A stretch of DNA of 53,364 nucleotides from an uncultured Clostridia bacterium. Its GTDB lineage: Bacteria; Bacillota; Clostridia; Oscillospirales; Oscillospiraceae. Made by a program: the position numbers and the translations under genes. The notes beneath the pieces were generated by a model. It was not told the DNA's origin. It saw nothing but the letters and a program-made list of their open reading frames with translations, and did not search any database. Of the stretch, positions 15,209 to 25,220 are shown in pieces. The stretch is from contig CANAZG010000010.1 in NCBI GenBank assembly GCA_947365965.1, positions 1 to 53,364 on the forward strand. The letters run 5' to 3'. How positions within the stretch are numbered: position 1 is the first letter of the stretch; every line of letters begins with the position of its first letter.

Positions 15209-15217
15209 AGTATAGCA
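15209..15217 (-). promoter_or_regulatory. Extended -10 promoter of the ABC-F leader
   Basis: TGCTATACT on the minus strand (15217-15209) gives an extended -10 about 17 bases upstream of the leader ribosome binding site. No good -35 element is visible. Confidence 0.4.
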
Positions 15218-15361
15218 GATTTCTGGAAAAAGTACAGTTACAGTTGTGTTACAACCGGCGCAACAGAGAAAAACCAAAGAAAATCGTATAAAACCCGGGC
15301 CGGATGGACAAAATAGAGAAGATTTGTCCAGATATTTGATCCAAAGAAAGGAGATGGTCCC

Positions 15362-15595
15362 ATAAAGTCCTACGAGGTCATCCGCGAGGAGTTCGTCCCC
15401 TGCGCCGGCGACCAGCGGCCCAATACCAGGGAGATCCTGGAGCTGCGCCTGGAGGACCCTGCCCGTTACGTGCAGGAGCAGTATATGGGGGAGCGGAGCG
15501 TGGAATTTCTGTCCACCAGAAAGGACGACAGCAGCGTCATCGAGGCGCTGCTGGAGGGCGGGCGGAAGCACCGCTACACCTTTAACGCCATTTGA
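15362..15595 (+). CDS. Small acidic protein with apparent ATA start
   Basis: An open frame of 78 codons encodes KSYEVIREEFVPCAGD near its start and ends HRYTFNAI. It has good coding character: GC-rich third positions like its neighbours. No ATG, GTG or TTG exists in frame between the upstream stop (15314) and the body of the frame. AAAGGAG lies at the right distance before an ATA at 15362, where family members would be expected to have ATG. Either ATA is used, as in rare non-canonical starts, or a point mutation has silenced the gene. It resembles short Clostridia proteins of unknown function; I cannot name the family with certainty. Confidence 0.55.
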   Translation: MKSYEVIREEFVPCAGDQRPNTREILELRLEDPARYVQEQYMGERSVEFLSTRKDDSSVIEALLEGGRKHRYTFNAI

Positions 15596-15610
15596 CCAGT
15601 TGAAAAGAAG

Positions 15611-15643
15611 CAGGGACGGCCTCGGCCGTCCCTGTTTCTTTTC
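15611..15643 (+). terminator. Terminator between convergent genes
   Basis: CAGGGACGGCC (15611-15621) pairs with GGCCGTCCCTG (15624-15634), followed by TTTCTTTTC. It separates the small protein gene from ligA. Confidence 0.85.
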
Positions 15644-15646
15644 TAT

Positions 15647-17911
<2,265 letters not shown>

Positions 17912-18604
17912 TCAGCCGTTGTTGATGGAGTAGTCAAAGGCGTCCTGCTCAATGGGGTTGCCGGAATCAAAGTAGGTGTAGGACCCGGGTACGTCGCCCA
18001 CGATCACCGTCTCCGCCACGGAGAAGGCGTTGCTTACCTGGGTGCTGGTGCGAAAGCCGGGCAGCAAAATGGACATGGATACGTCCACGCACAGCAGAAT
18101 CCGGTGGGTGGTCTGGTTGATGCCCGCCTGATCGAACTGATTTTCAAAGTGGGCGGAGCAGCTGCCCAGGGACTGCATCCGGACGCTGAAGTTGGGGCCC
18201 CGGCCCACCAGGAGGGCGGAGCCGGTGAGAGTCCCCAGCGGAATGGTCAGATCCATCTCTGAGACCTGACCCAGCCGGTCCAGAATATCCTTGGTGATGG
18301 TGGACTGTAGGCGGTTGAACTCCGCCATATTGCTTTGCAGGGCGGCAATACCGCCATCTGCGTCCTTTTCCAGGGAAATCAGGCTGTTATACTGGATCTC
18401 CCCGCTGTTCACAGCGTCGCTGACCGCCTCCGTCACCACCCGCCCCACCATGTTGGATACCCGGGTCACCGCCAGATTGCCCAGCAGGGAGCGCAGATGG
18501 TTGGTGCCTACAATGGTCAGGGACAGCAGTGCAACGGAGAGGAAAAAACAGATCAGCTTCACCTTCTGCCCGGGCGGCATGGGGAGCCGGTATCTGCGGC
18601 GCAT
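17912..18604 (-). CDS. yunB: Sporulation protein YunB
   Basis: This 230-residue protein has one N-terminal membrane helix (about residues 15-35: KLICFFLSVALLSL) followed by an extracytoplasmic domain. That domain contains VTEAVSDAV, the conserved LTIPLGTLTGS and the GRGPNFSVRM segment typical of YunB. YunB is a mother-cell (sigma E) sporulation protein of Firmicutes whose molecular function is unclear. The ATG at 18604 best fits GAGGTGAT at short distance; GTG (18613) and ATG (18610) starts are also in frame. It precedes the small membrane protein gene and follows murD on the same strand. Confidence 0.88.
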   Translation of the reverse strand: MRRRYRLPMPPGQKVKLICFFLSVALLSLTIVGTNHLRSLLGNLAVTRVSNMVGRVVTEAVSDAVNSGEIQYNSLISLEKDADGGIAALQSNMAEFNRLQSTITKDILDRLGQVSEMDLTIPLGTLTGSALLVGRGPNFSVRMQSLGSCSAHFENQFDQAGINQTTHRILLCVDVSMSILLPGFRTSTQVSNAFSVAETVIVGDVPGSYTYFDSGNPIEQDAFDYSINNG

Positions 18605-18645
18605 GGACATCACCTCAGAGCAGTCTATGAGGCAACGGCTTTTCC

Positions 18646-20025
18646 TTATTCCGGCAGAGCCCGCACCAGCTCCTTAAATACACGCCCCCGCTCCTCAAAG
18701 TTCTTGAAGCGGTCAAAGGAGGTGCTGGCCGGCGAGAGGATCACCACGTCCCCCTCCCCTGCCCGCTCCGCCGCCAGGGCCACGGCGGCCGGGTAGTCGG
18801 CCGCCTCGTGGATCTCCAAGCCCCCGTAGTTCTCCGCCTCCACCACCGCCGTCCGGATGGCCCCGGCGGTAGCGCCGCAGAGGATCAGCAGCTTGACATG
18901 CTCATTGATGACCGGTCCCAGAGGCGCGTAGCTGATCCCCTTGTCCTTCCCTCCGGCGATGAGAATCACCTTTGACTGGAAGGAGCGCAGGCCCGCCATG
19001 GTGCGGCTGGGGCTGGAGGCGATGGAGTCGTTGTACCAGCGGACCCCCCGCCGCTCCCGGACCAGCTCAATGCGGTGCTCCACCCCGCCGAAGGTGCGGG
19101 CAAAGTCCCGGATCACGCCGTCCGGCACGAGACCCTGGACTGCGCAGATGGCGGCCATGTAGTTCTCCACGTTGTGAATCCCAGGCAGAAGAATATCCGC
19201 CAGCGGCAGGACCTCCCGCTCCCCGTTTTCGTCCCGATACCAGATGGCCTCCCCCCGCAAAAAGCAGCCGGCGGCGGGAATTGGGTCCAGATTTCGTGTG
19301 AAGTAAAAAACCTTTCCAGCGGTTCTGCCAGAGAGTTCTTTGGTGATATCGTTGTCCCAGTTGCACACAGCTGTACCGTCGGACCCCTGGTAGTCCAGCA
19401 GGGCGGCCTTGGCGTTGACGTACTCCGCCATATCCGTGTGGACATCCAGGTGGTTGGGGGCCAGATTGGTCAGCACGGCGATCCGGGGGCTCCTGCGCAT
19501 GGTCAGGAGCTGGAAGGAGCTCAGCTCCACCACCGCCCAGTCCTCCGGCCGGATATCGTCCGCCTCGCTGAGAAGGGGGTGACCGATGTTGCCCCCCAGG
19601 TGGACCCTGTGTCCGGCGGCCTGGAGGAGCCGGGCGATGATGGTGGTGGTGGTGGTCTTCCCGTCGCTGCCGGTGACGGCCAGGATGGGACAGGGACACA
19701 CCTCAAAGAATACCTCCATCTCCGAGGTGACGACGCTGCCCCGGGCCCGGGCCGCCTCCAGATACCGGGGGTGCAGGCCGGGGGTGCGGAAGATCACGTC
19801 CTGATCCAGCCCCTCCAGGTAGTCCTCCCCCAGCTGGAGGGCGCACCCCGCCGCCTCCAGCTCATCGGCCATGGGGCCCAGAGCGGCCCGGTCCTTTTTG
19901 TCGCAGGCTGTGACGCTCACCCCCGCCTCCAGCAGCAGGCGCAGCAGCGGCTGGTTGCTCACGCCGATGCCGATGACCGCCACACGTTTCCCCTGAAGGG
20001 AGTGCAGATAGTCCTGTAATGTCAT
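18646..20025 (-). CDS. murD: UDP-N-acetylmuramoylalanine-D-glutamate ligase
   Basis: MurD adds D-Glu to UDP-MurNAc-L-Ala in peptidoglycan synthesis. The 459-residue protein shows the N-terminal nucleotide fold (VAVIGIGVSNQPLL), the ATP-binding TGSDGKTTTTT loop, NLAPNHLDVH and the C-terminal domain with GGKDKGISYAPLG. Length is normal. The gene lies outside a division/cell-wall cluster, an uncommon location. Its ATG overlaps the stop of the upstream hydrolase gene by four bases, so the two are translationally coupled. Confidence 0.95.
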   Translation of the reverse strand: MTLQDYLHSLQGKRVAVIGIGVSNQPLLRLLLEAGVSVTACDKKDRAALGPMADELEAAGCALQLGEDYLEGLDQDVIFRTPGLHPRYLEAARARGSVVTSEMEVFFEVCPCPILAVTGSDGKTTTTTIIARLLQAAGHRVHLGGNIGHPLLSEADDIRPEDWAVVELSSFQLLTMRRSPRIAVLTNLAPNHLDVHTDMAEYVNAKAALLDYQGSDGTAVCNWDNDITKELSGRTAGKVFYFTRNLDPIPAAGCFLRGEAIWYRDENGEREVLPLADILLPGIHNVENYMAAICAVQGLVPDGVIRDFARTFGGVEHRIELVRERRGVRWYNDSIASSPSRTMAGLRSFQSKVILIAGGKDKGISYAPLGPVINEHVKLLILCGATAGAIRTAVVEAENYGGLEIHEAADYPAAVALAAERAGEGDVVILSPASTSFDRFKNFEERGRVFKELVRALPE

Positions 20026-20666
20026 GTGGGTTCCCTCCCCAGTGAAGTTGTAGGTTTTCCGTGACCGCAGCAGACCAGGGCCGGGCGCATCCGCCGGATG
20101 GCGGCCGCGCTCCGCTCCGCCGCCTCCCGGTCTTCATAGCACCAGGCGGAGGCGGGGCCCAATACGGTCTGCATGGCGTCCCCCGCGAACAGCGCCCCCG
20201 TGGACAGCAATACGCCCACGGACCCGGCGGTGTGGCCAGGCAGGGCCACGATCTCTCCGTCCACGCCGTAGGAGGTCAGCTCCATACCCGCCTCCAGCAG
20301 GACCTCCGGCCGGTGGGGCGGGATGCTGTTTTGACGGATGACCCGGTTGGAGATGCCCGCGTAGAGGCGGCCCCAGAGCCCCCTGCCGGTCACTGGCCGC
20401 ACTGTGCCCTCCGCCAGCAGAGGCGCGTCCTCCCTGCCGATCCCCACCGGGCAGCCCAGCGCCTTGGCCAGAAAGGCCGCGTTCTGACAGTGGTCCACGT
20501 GGCCGTGGGTGAGCAGAATCAGCGTTACGCCGCTGTTTCGGCAGGCCTCCAGGACCCGCTCCCTGTAGGGCGCGGTCCCGGTGTCGATGAGAATGCTTCT
20601 CTTGCCGCTTCGGACCAGATAGGCGTTTGCGCTGCCGCAGGAGATCCGTTGAACCTCCGCCGCCAT
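20022..20666 (-). CDS. Metallo-beta-lactamase-fold hydrolase
   Basis: This 214-residue MBL-fold protein has the metal motif LLTHGHVDHCQN (HxHxDH), a later His in LPGHTAGS and the Asp in FAGDAMQ. The set matches glyoxalase II-like and related hydrolases, but the substrate is not predictable. The ATG at 20666 is six bases after GGAGGG and is preferred to an ATG at 20672 that abuts it. It is the first gene of a two-gene unit with murD, overlapping it by four bases. Confidence 0.83.
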   Translation of the reverse strand: MAAEVQRISCGSANAYLVRSGKRSILIDTGTAPYRERVLEACRNSGVTLILLTHGHVDHCQNAAFLAKALGCPVGIGREDAPLLAEGTVRPVTGRGLWGRLYAGISNRVIRQNSIPPHRPEVLLEAGMELTSYGVDGEIVALPGHTAGSVGVLLSTGALFAGDAMQTVLGPASAWCYEDREAAERSAAAIRRMRPALVCCGHGKPTTSLGREPT

Positions 20667-20778
20667 GGCCATCCCTCCTTTTGTACTGGGACATTATACC
20701 ACCCCCTGGGGAAGAAAACAACAGATTTATCGTCAGGGAAAGGCGGCGGGGTCGGAACAAGAAGTTTTTCTATCCGCA

Positions 20779-20807
20779 TTGACAAATCTCCCCTTGTCCT
20801 GTAAAAT
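20779..20807 (+). promoter_or_regulatory. rnpB promoter
   Basis: TTGACA (20779-20784), 17 bp, TAAAAT (20802-20807), about seven bases upstream of the mature RNase P RNA 5' end. Confidence 0.75.
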
Positions 20808-20814
20808 AAGGGAT

Positions 20815-21165
20815 GAGTAAGACAGGCAGTCGCGTGGCGAGGCCGAAAGGCCCGCCATGAGGAAAGTCCGGGCTCCACAGGGCAAGGATAACGGGTAACG
20901 CCCGCCGAAGGCGACTTCAGGAAAAGTGCAACAGAAATAAACCGCCGGCGGGCTCTTTTCAGACCCGCCGGTAAGGATGGAAAGGCGAGGTAAGAGCTCA
21001 CCCATCGGCTGGAGACTGTCCGATGCTGTAAACTCTATCCGGAGCAACACTGCGGGAGAACACGAGGCCGGCCCGGCCGTTCTCAGGAGGTGGCTGGAGC
21101 GGTCTGGTAACAGGCCGCCTAGATAGATGACTGCCAGATACAGAACCCGGCTTACAGTCTTGCTC
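20815..21165 (+). ncRNA. rnpB: RNase P RNA, class A
   Basis: RNase P RNA is the catalytic subunit that removes tRNA 5' leaders. The universally conserved stretches are present: GAGGAAAGTCCGGGCTCC near the 5' end, ACAGAAA in the first third, and AGATAGATGACTGCC with ACAGAACCCGGCTTA near the 3' end. The terminal helix P1 forms between GAGTAAGAC (20815-20823) and GTCTTGCTC (21157-21165) with one wobble pair. A variable GC-rich arm with CCGGCGGGCTC sits in the middle. The overall conserved order fits the A-type. It has its own consensus promoter. Confidence 0.96.
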
Positions 21166-21176
21166 ACCCAAAACAC

Positions 21177-21207
21177 GGAGGGAGGGACCGGAGAGGTCCC
21201 TCCCTCC
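21177..21207 (+). terminator. Stem-loop after rnpB
   Basis: GGAGGGAGGGACC (21177-21189) pairs with GGTCCCTCCCTCC (21195-21207) around a 5-base loop. No long T-tract follows, so partial read-through into the next gene is possible. Confidence 0.65.
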
Positions 21208-21230
21208 CCTCTCTTGGAGGTGGAAAACAG

Positions 21231-21752
21231 ATGGATACGCTGCGCCTTGTGCGCCCGGGGATGGAGCACCTGTCCCAGATCGCGGACTTTCGCCGGGAGC
21301 TCCTGGACGCGGGCAGCTCCATGGACGGCTGCGGTCCTTTGATCCGGATAGAGGACCCCATGGAGTGGCTGCTGGATACCCAGGCCAGATCCCGGCTGGA
21401 GACCCTGCCGGAGGGCCGGGTGCTGAGCACCCAGCTGCTGTGTATGCGGGGGGATACGCTGGCGGGCATGATTCAGGTGCGCCACATTCTCAACGAGTAC
21501 CTGGAGAAATACGCCGGGCACATCGGCTACGCCGTCCGGCCGTCGGAGCGGCGGAAGGGATGCGGAACCTGGATGCTGGGGGCGGTCCTGCCGGTCTGCC
21601 GGGACATCGGCCTGGACAAAATCATGGTGGCCTGTCTGGATACCAACCCGGCCAGCCGGAAAATCATCCTCTCCTGGGGCGGGGTCTACGACAGGACGGT
21701 CCACGAGCCGGAGGAGGACGTCAACCTGGAGCAGTACTGGATCAAGCTGTGA
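21231..21752 (+). CDS. GNAT-family N-acetyltransferase
   Basis: The 173-residue protein is a single GNAT domain: a short first helix FRRELLDAG, the beta-4/5 strands ending HIGYAVRPSERRKG, the acetyl-CoA loop RRKGCGTWMLG (about residues 104-114) and the late segment DTNPASRKIILSWGG. It resembles the ElaA/YjaB-like predicted acetyltransferases common in Firmicutes. The ATG follows GGAGGTGGAAAACAG. It overlaps no neighbour and is followed after 11 bases by the Fe-S protein gene, so both may share a transcript. Confidence 0.83.
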   Translation: MDTLRLVRPGMEHLSQIADFRRELLDAGSSMDGCGPLIRIEDPMEWLLDTQARSRLETLPEGRVLSTQLLCMRGDTLAGMIQVRHILNEYLEKYAGHIGYAVRPSERRKGCGTWMLGAVLPVCRDIGLDKIMVACLDTNPASRKIILSWGGVYDRTVHEPEEDVNLEQYWIKL

Positions 21753-21763
21753 GGAGGCTGTTT

Positions 21764-22459
21764 ATGGAAAAAGATGAGACGCTGCGGGAGGAGCTGTTTG
21801 CCCTCCTCGGGGAAAAGGGCGCGAAGCTGGCGGCCGCCGGGGATCTGACCGGCATTGTGAAGGACAGCTGCACGGTGGGGGTGTCCGTGGCCATTCCCCT
21901 GCCCCAGCACGTGGTCAGGGATTTACAGACCGCGCCCACGGCGGAGTACTACCAGCTCTACCACGATCTGAACGGGCAGCTGGACAACATTGTGGAGGCC
22001 GGGGCGGCGTTTCTGCGGGAGCGGGGCTATGAGGCCCGGGCCAACACCACCAAAACCGTTCGCCAGGACGAGAACTGGCGCACCCCTCTCCCCCACAAGA
22101 CCGTGGCCACCCGGGCGGGGTTGGGGTGGATCGGCAGGAGCTGTCTGCTGGTCACACCGGAGTACGGCGGGGCCATCCGCCTGTCCAGTCTGGTGACCAA
22201 CGCTCCCCTGCCGGTGAGCGAGCCGGTGGTGGAGAGCCGCTGCGGCGAGTGCCGTATCTGCGTAGACAGGTGCCCCGCCAGGGCGCTGACCGGGAAGCTC
22301 TGGCAGGCCGGAATGGCCCGGGAGGAGCTGTTCCAGCGGGAGATCTGCAAGCAGACCCAGGAGGACCGGATGGAGCGGGCCACCGGCATCCGGGCGGACC
22401 TGTGCGGGATGTGCTTTGCCGTGTGCCCCTACACCAGACGGTATCTGGACCGCTCATAA
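21764..22459 (+). CDS. 4Fe-4S double-cluster protein, epoxyqueuosine reductase-like
   Basis: This 231-residue protein has the layout of the QueG C-terminal and core region: LPHKTVATRAGLGWIG, RLSSLVTNAPLP and then two ferredoxin-type motifs, CGECRICVDRCP and CGMCFAVCPYTRR. QueG reduces epoxyqueuosine to queuosine in tRNA using cobalamin. This form is shorter than QueG and lacks HEAT repeats, as in the many short homologues of Clostridia whose substrate is unproven. The ATG at 21764 follows GAGGAGG. It lies close behind the acetyltransferase gene and ends at a strong terminator. Confidence 0.75.
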   Translation: MEKDETLREELFALLGEKGAKLAAAGDLTGIVKDSCTVGVSVAIPLPQHVVRDLQTAPTAEYYQLYHDLNGQLDNIVEAGAAFLRERGYEARANTTKTVRQDENWRTPLPHKTVATRAGLGWIGRSCLLVTPEYGGAIRLSSLVTNAPLPVSEPVVESRCGECRICVDRCPARALTGKLWQAGMAREELFQREICKQTQEDRMERATGIRADLCGMCFAVCPYTRRYLDRS

Positions 22460-22460
22460 A

Positions 22461-22496
22461 AAGAGAGCTGCGGACGATTGCGTCCGCAGCTCTCTT
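22461..22496. terminator. Bidirectional terminator
   Basis: A perfect 16 bp stem, AAGAGAGCTGCGGACG (22461-22476) with 22481-22496, loop ATTG, followed by TTTTC on one side and TTTTTATG on the other. It serves the convergent Fe-S protein and yebC genes. Confidence 0.9.
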
Positions 22497-22528
22497 TTCT
22501 ATCCCTGGTGGGGGCGAAGGGTTACCAA

Positions 22529-23263
22529 TTACTCCTGCTCCCAGTTGTGCCAGACGTTCTGCACGTCGTCGTTGTCCTCCAGCAGGTCGATCATCTTGGT
22601 CATGTTTTTGATCTCGTCCTCGTCGGTGAGCTTGATGTAGTTCTGCGGCACCATCTCGATGGCAGCCGAGGCGAAGATGTAGCCCTTGGCCTCCAGGGCG
22701 GCGGTGACGGCGTTGAAGTCGTCGGGCTCGGTGTTGATCTCAAAGATATCGCCGTCAGCCGTGAAGTCGGACGCGCCGCAGTCCAGGGCGTCCTCCATCA
22801 CCTTCTCCTCCTCCAGATCCCCGTCCTCGTTGTCGATGACGATGACTCCCTTGCGGTCAAAGCTCCAGCTCACACAGCCGCTGGCGCCCATGTTTCCGCC
22901 GTACTTGTCAAAGAGGTGGCGGACCTCCGGCGCGGTGCGGTTGCGGTTGTCGGTGAGGGCCTCCACGATGACGGCAACGCCGCTGGGGCCGTAGCCCTCA
23001 TAGACCACCTTCTCGAAGCTGTCGGTGCTGCCCGCGCCCAGGGCCTTGTCAATGGTGCGCTTGATGTTGTCGTTGGGCATGTTGGCCGCCTTGGCCTTGG
23101 CGATGACGGTAGCCAGCCGGGAGTTGTTGTTGGGATCGCCGCTGCCGCCCTCCTTCACCGCCACGATCATCTCCCGGGCGATCTTGGTGAACGCCTGGGA
23201 CCGCTTGGCGTCAGCCGCGCCCTTGGTCTTCTGGATATTATGCCATTTGGAATGTCCGGACAT
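22529..23263 (-). CDS. yebC: YebC/PmpR-family protein
   Basis: The 244-residue protein starts MSGHSKWHNIQKTKGA, the signature N-terminus of the YebC/PmpR/TACO1 family. It keeps the family segments ANMPNDNIKRTIDKA, YEGYGPSGVAVIVE and TDNRNRT. Members were first called transcriptional regulators; more recent work links them to translation of proline-rich stretches. An acidic C-terminus around LEDNDDVQNVW is typical. The ATG follows GAAGGAGACG. It is a single-gene unit next to a terminator. Confidence 0.93.
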   Translation of the reverse strand: MSGHSKWHNIQKTKGAADAKRSQAFTKIAREMIVAVKEGGSGDPNNNSRLATVIAKAKAANMPNDNIKRTIDKALGAGSTDSFEKVVYEGYGPSGVAVIVEALTDNRNRTAPEVRHLFDKYGGNMGASGCVSWSFDRKGVIVIDNEDGDLEEEKVMEDALDCGASDFTADGDIFEINTEPDDFNAVTAALEAKGYIFASAAIEMVPQNYIKLTDEDEIKNMTKMIDLLEDNDDVQNVWHNWEQE

Positions 23264-23346
23264 ACTGTTTCGTCTCCTTCCCGTCGTTTACATTGGTTCT
23301 CTTTTCTCCCAAAACGCTGAAAGAAAAAGGACCCAAAAGATCAATT

Positions 23347-24132
23347 TTACATGATATCATATTGAACCGCCTCCCGGTGGACGGCGGACTTCACCACCTC
23401 CAGGTCCGGAAAACGCTCTCTGAGATACGCCGTCACTACCGGGCAGATCACATTCTCCGTGGGAAAGTGGCCCGCGTCAATGAGGCTCAGGCCCATGGCC
23501 TGGCTGTCCAGAAACTGGTCATACTTCACGTCCGCTGTGACAAAGGCGTCGCAGCCCCGCTCCGCCGCCCGGCGGAAGGAGCCGCCGCAGGCTCCGCCGC
23601 CTACCGCCACTCGGCAGATCTCCCGCCCGCCGTCCACGTACCGGATGCCGTTGGGCGAGAGGGCGGCGCGGACCCTGGCCAGAAACGCCGGCAGGGGCTC
23701 GGGGGCGGGGAGCAGCCCCACGCGGACGATCCCCTCCTCTTCCTCCAGCAGCTCCACCTGCCGGAGGTCCAGCGCCGCAGCCAGCGCGTCGTTGACGCCC
23801 CCTTGGGCAGCGTCCAGATTGGTGTGCATACAGATGGCGGAGAGATCCCGGGCCACCAGACGCCGCAGCAGCCGGCCCTGGAGATCGTCGCTGCGGAGGG
23901 TCTGGACCATGTGCCAGTGGCAGTTCATCACCGGATGGTGGGATACGATCAGCTCCGCGCCCAGCTCCTCCGCTTCCGTCACTACGGCCTCGGTGATATC
24001 CAGGGCCACCAGCGCCCGCAGCACCTCCCGGTCCGGCCGGCCCACCAGCAGTCCCACGTTGTCCCAGCTCTGGGCCAGCTCCCGGGGGGCCAGCTGCCAG
24101 AGGGCGCTCTCAATGTCATGTACGCTTGTCAT
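23347..24132 (-). CDS. Nif3-like dinuclear metal centre protein
   Basis: The 261-residue protein belongs to the Nif3/YqfO family: WDNVGLLVGRP near residue 25, the metal-binding HHPVM (about residue 67), MHTNLDAAQGGVND (about 105) and the late DAGHFPTE His/Glu site. These hexameric proteins carry a di-metal centre; YqfO-like members are linked to nucleotide or cyclohydrolase-type chemistry, but no substrate is firm. Its start overlaps the end of trmK by 17 bases. trmK-nif3 is a conserved Firmicutes pair, which supports both calls. Confidence 0.9.
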   Translation of the reverse strand: MTSVHDIESALWQLAPRELAQSWDNVGLLVGRPDREVLRALVALDITEAVVTEAEELGAELIVSHHPVMNCHWHMVQTLRSDDLQGRLLRRLVARDLSAICMHTNLDAAQGGVNDALAAALDLRQVELLEEEEGIVRVGLLPAPEPLPAFLARVRAALSPNGIRYVDGGREICRVAVGGGACGGSFRRAAERGCDAFVTADVKYDQFLDSQAMGLSLIDAGHFPTENVICPVVTAYLRERFPDLEVVKSAVHREAVQYDIM

Positions 24133-24829
24133 GCTCCCACTCCTCTTTTCTGCGCTCCAGCTCCCCGATCACCGCCAGGAGCTGCTCCCGCTTCTCCCCC
24201 AGGGCGGGATCCCTGGCCCGGTGAAGCCCTGCGGCGGCCCGCCGCAGGCGCAGCAGCCGGTCCGCAAGGTACAGTCCCCATAGAGGATCCCCCTCCAGCA
24301 GGAAACCGCCCTGGGCCTGGGCCTCCGTGGCGGGGGGCATCTCGCCCCCCCGGACGGCCAGGATGGGGTAGAGCACCCCCTTGTCCTGCACCAGCTTCTC
24401 CCGGCAGACGGCGTAACCGTTTGCCGGCAGCCACCGGCGCAGCACGTCGGTCCGGCTCATGCACTGGAGCAGAAGCAGGGACCCGTCCCGGCTCCAGGGG
24501 GCGGCGGCCAGAATCTCGGTGATGGTGTCGCCCCCCATGCCGGCGATGACGATCACCTCCGCCTCTCCGGGTTCCACCACCGCCAGCCCGTCTCCCAGGC
24601 GGAAGTCCACCCGGTCCGAAACGCCGTAGAGCCCGGCGGTGCGGCGGGCGTGGTCCAGGGGCGGTGCGCCGATATCGGCGGCAATGGCCCGGTCCAGCCG
24701 CCCCTCCAGCAGAAGGGATACGGGAATGTAGCCGTGGTCCGTTCCGATGTCCGCCAGGGTGCGGCAGCGGGGCGGTACGAGCTCCGCAATGGCCCGCAGG
24801 CGGGGCCCCAGCTCCAGACGATCCGGCAC
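24116..24829 (-). CDS. trmK: tRNA (adenine-22-N1)-methyltransferase TrmK
   Basis: A GTG at 24829 following GGAGGGAGGACT opens a 237-residue frame beginning VPDRLELGPRLRAIAELVP. It shows the SAM-binding loop ADIGTDHGYIP (about residues 24-34), AADIGAPPL, and the NPPF-like region replaced by IAGMGGDTI, all typical of TrmK/YqfN, which methylates A22 of tRNAs. The C-terminal coiled part is rich in Arg/Glu. An upstream in-frame ATG lies inside the previous gene's terminator and is rejected. It overlaps nif3 by 17 bases. Confidence 0.9.
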   Translation of the reverse strand: MPDRLELGPRLRAIAELVPPRCRTLADIGTDHGYIPVSLLLEGRLDRAIAADIGAPPLDHARRTAGLYGVSDRVDFRLGDGLAVVEPGEAEVIVIAGMGGDTITEILAAAPWSRDGSLLLLQCMSRTDVLRRWLPANGYAVCREKLVQDKGVLYPILAVRGGEMPPATEAQAQGGFLLEGDPLWGLYLADRLLRLRRAAAGLHRARDPALGEKREQLLAVIGELERRKEEWEHDKRT

Positions 24830-24867
24830 AGTCCTCCCTCCTCTCCGCCGGGCTTGGAAACTCAGCG

Positions 24868-24896
24868 AGGGACTCATAGTTATCCTATGAGTCCCT
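24868..24896 (-). terminator. Terminator after the DUF1858 gene
   Basis: AGGGACTCATAG (24868-24879) pairs with CTATGAGTCCCT (24885-24896), loop TTATC. It lies between the DUF1858 gene and trmK on the minus strand and may only partly block read-through. Confidence 0.6.
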
Positions 24897-24911
24897 GTAT
24901 GCTGGTCCTTT

Positions 24912-25112
24912 TTACTTATTGGCCTCGGCGTTGACGGCCTCCAGCAGCTTCTCCACATCCACGCCGTGGACGGCGCAGGCCTCCTCCACGGTCTCGCCCC
25001 GGCTGCTGGGGCAGCCCAGGCAGTGCATGCCGATGGACAGGAAGATGGGCGCGGTCTGGGGGGCCATATCCAGAATATCACCGATGATGGTATCTTTTGT
25101 GATGGTAACCAT
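24912..25112 (-). CDS. DUF1858 domain protein
   Basis: This 66-residue protein has the DUF1858 core: TKDTIIGDILDMAP, then the PIFLSIGMHCLGCPSS motif with two Cys in CxxC spacing, then ETVEEACAVHGVD. Such proteins are small, helical and often found near hybrid-cluster or other redox proteins; a disulfide or metal role has been proposed but not settled. The ATG follows GGAGAACTGCA. It stands alone between trmK and valS. Confidence 0.88.
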   Translation of the reverse strand: MVTITKDTIIGDILDMAPQTAPIFLSIGMHCLGCPSSRGETVEEACAVHGVDVEKLLEAVNAEANK

Positions 25113-25220
25113 TGCAGTTCTCCTTTTTCTTTACATTATAGAATGAGCCGTTCTTACAGCGGAAATAGTATACCCCAATATGGAGGCAATTTCAATACTT
25201 TTTCCACACTTTTTCTGCAA

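Noticed and set aside
18646-20672. Search for a wider division/cell-wall cluster around murD
   Set aside because: Neighbours are a hydrolase, yunB and rnpB; no other mur or fts genes are present.
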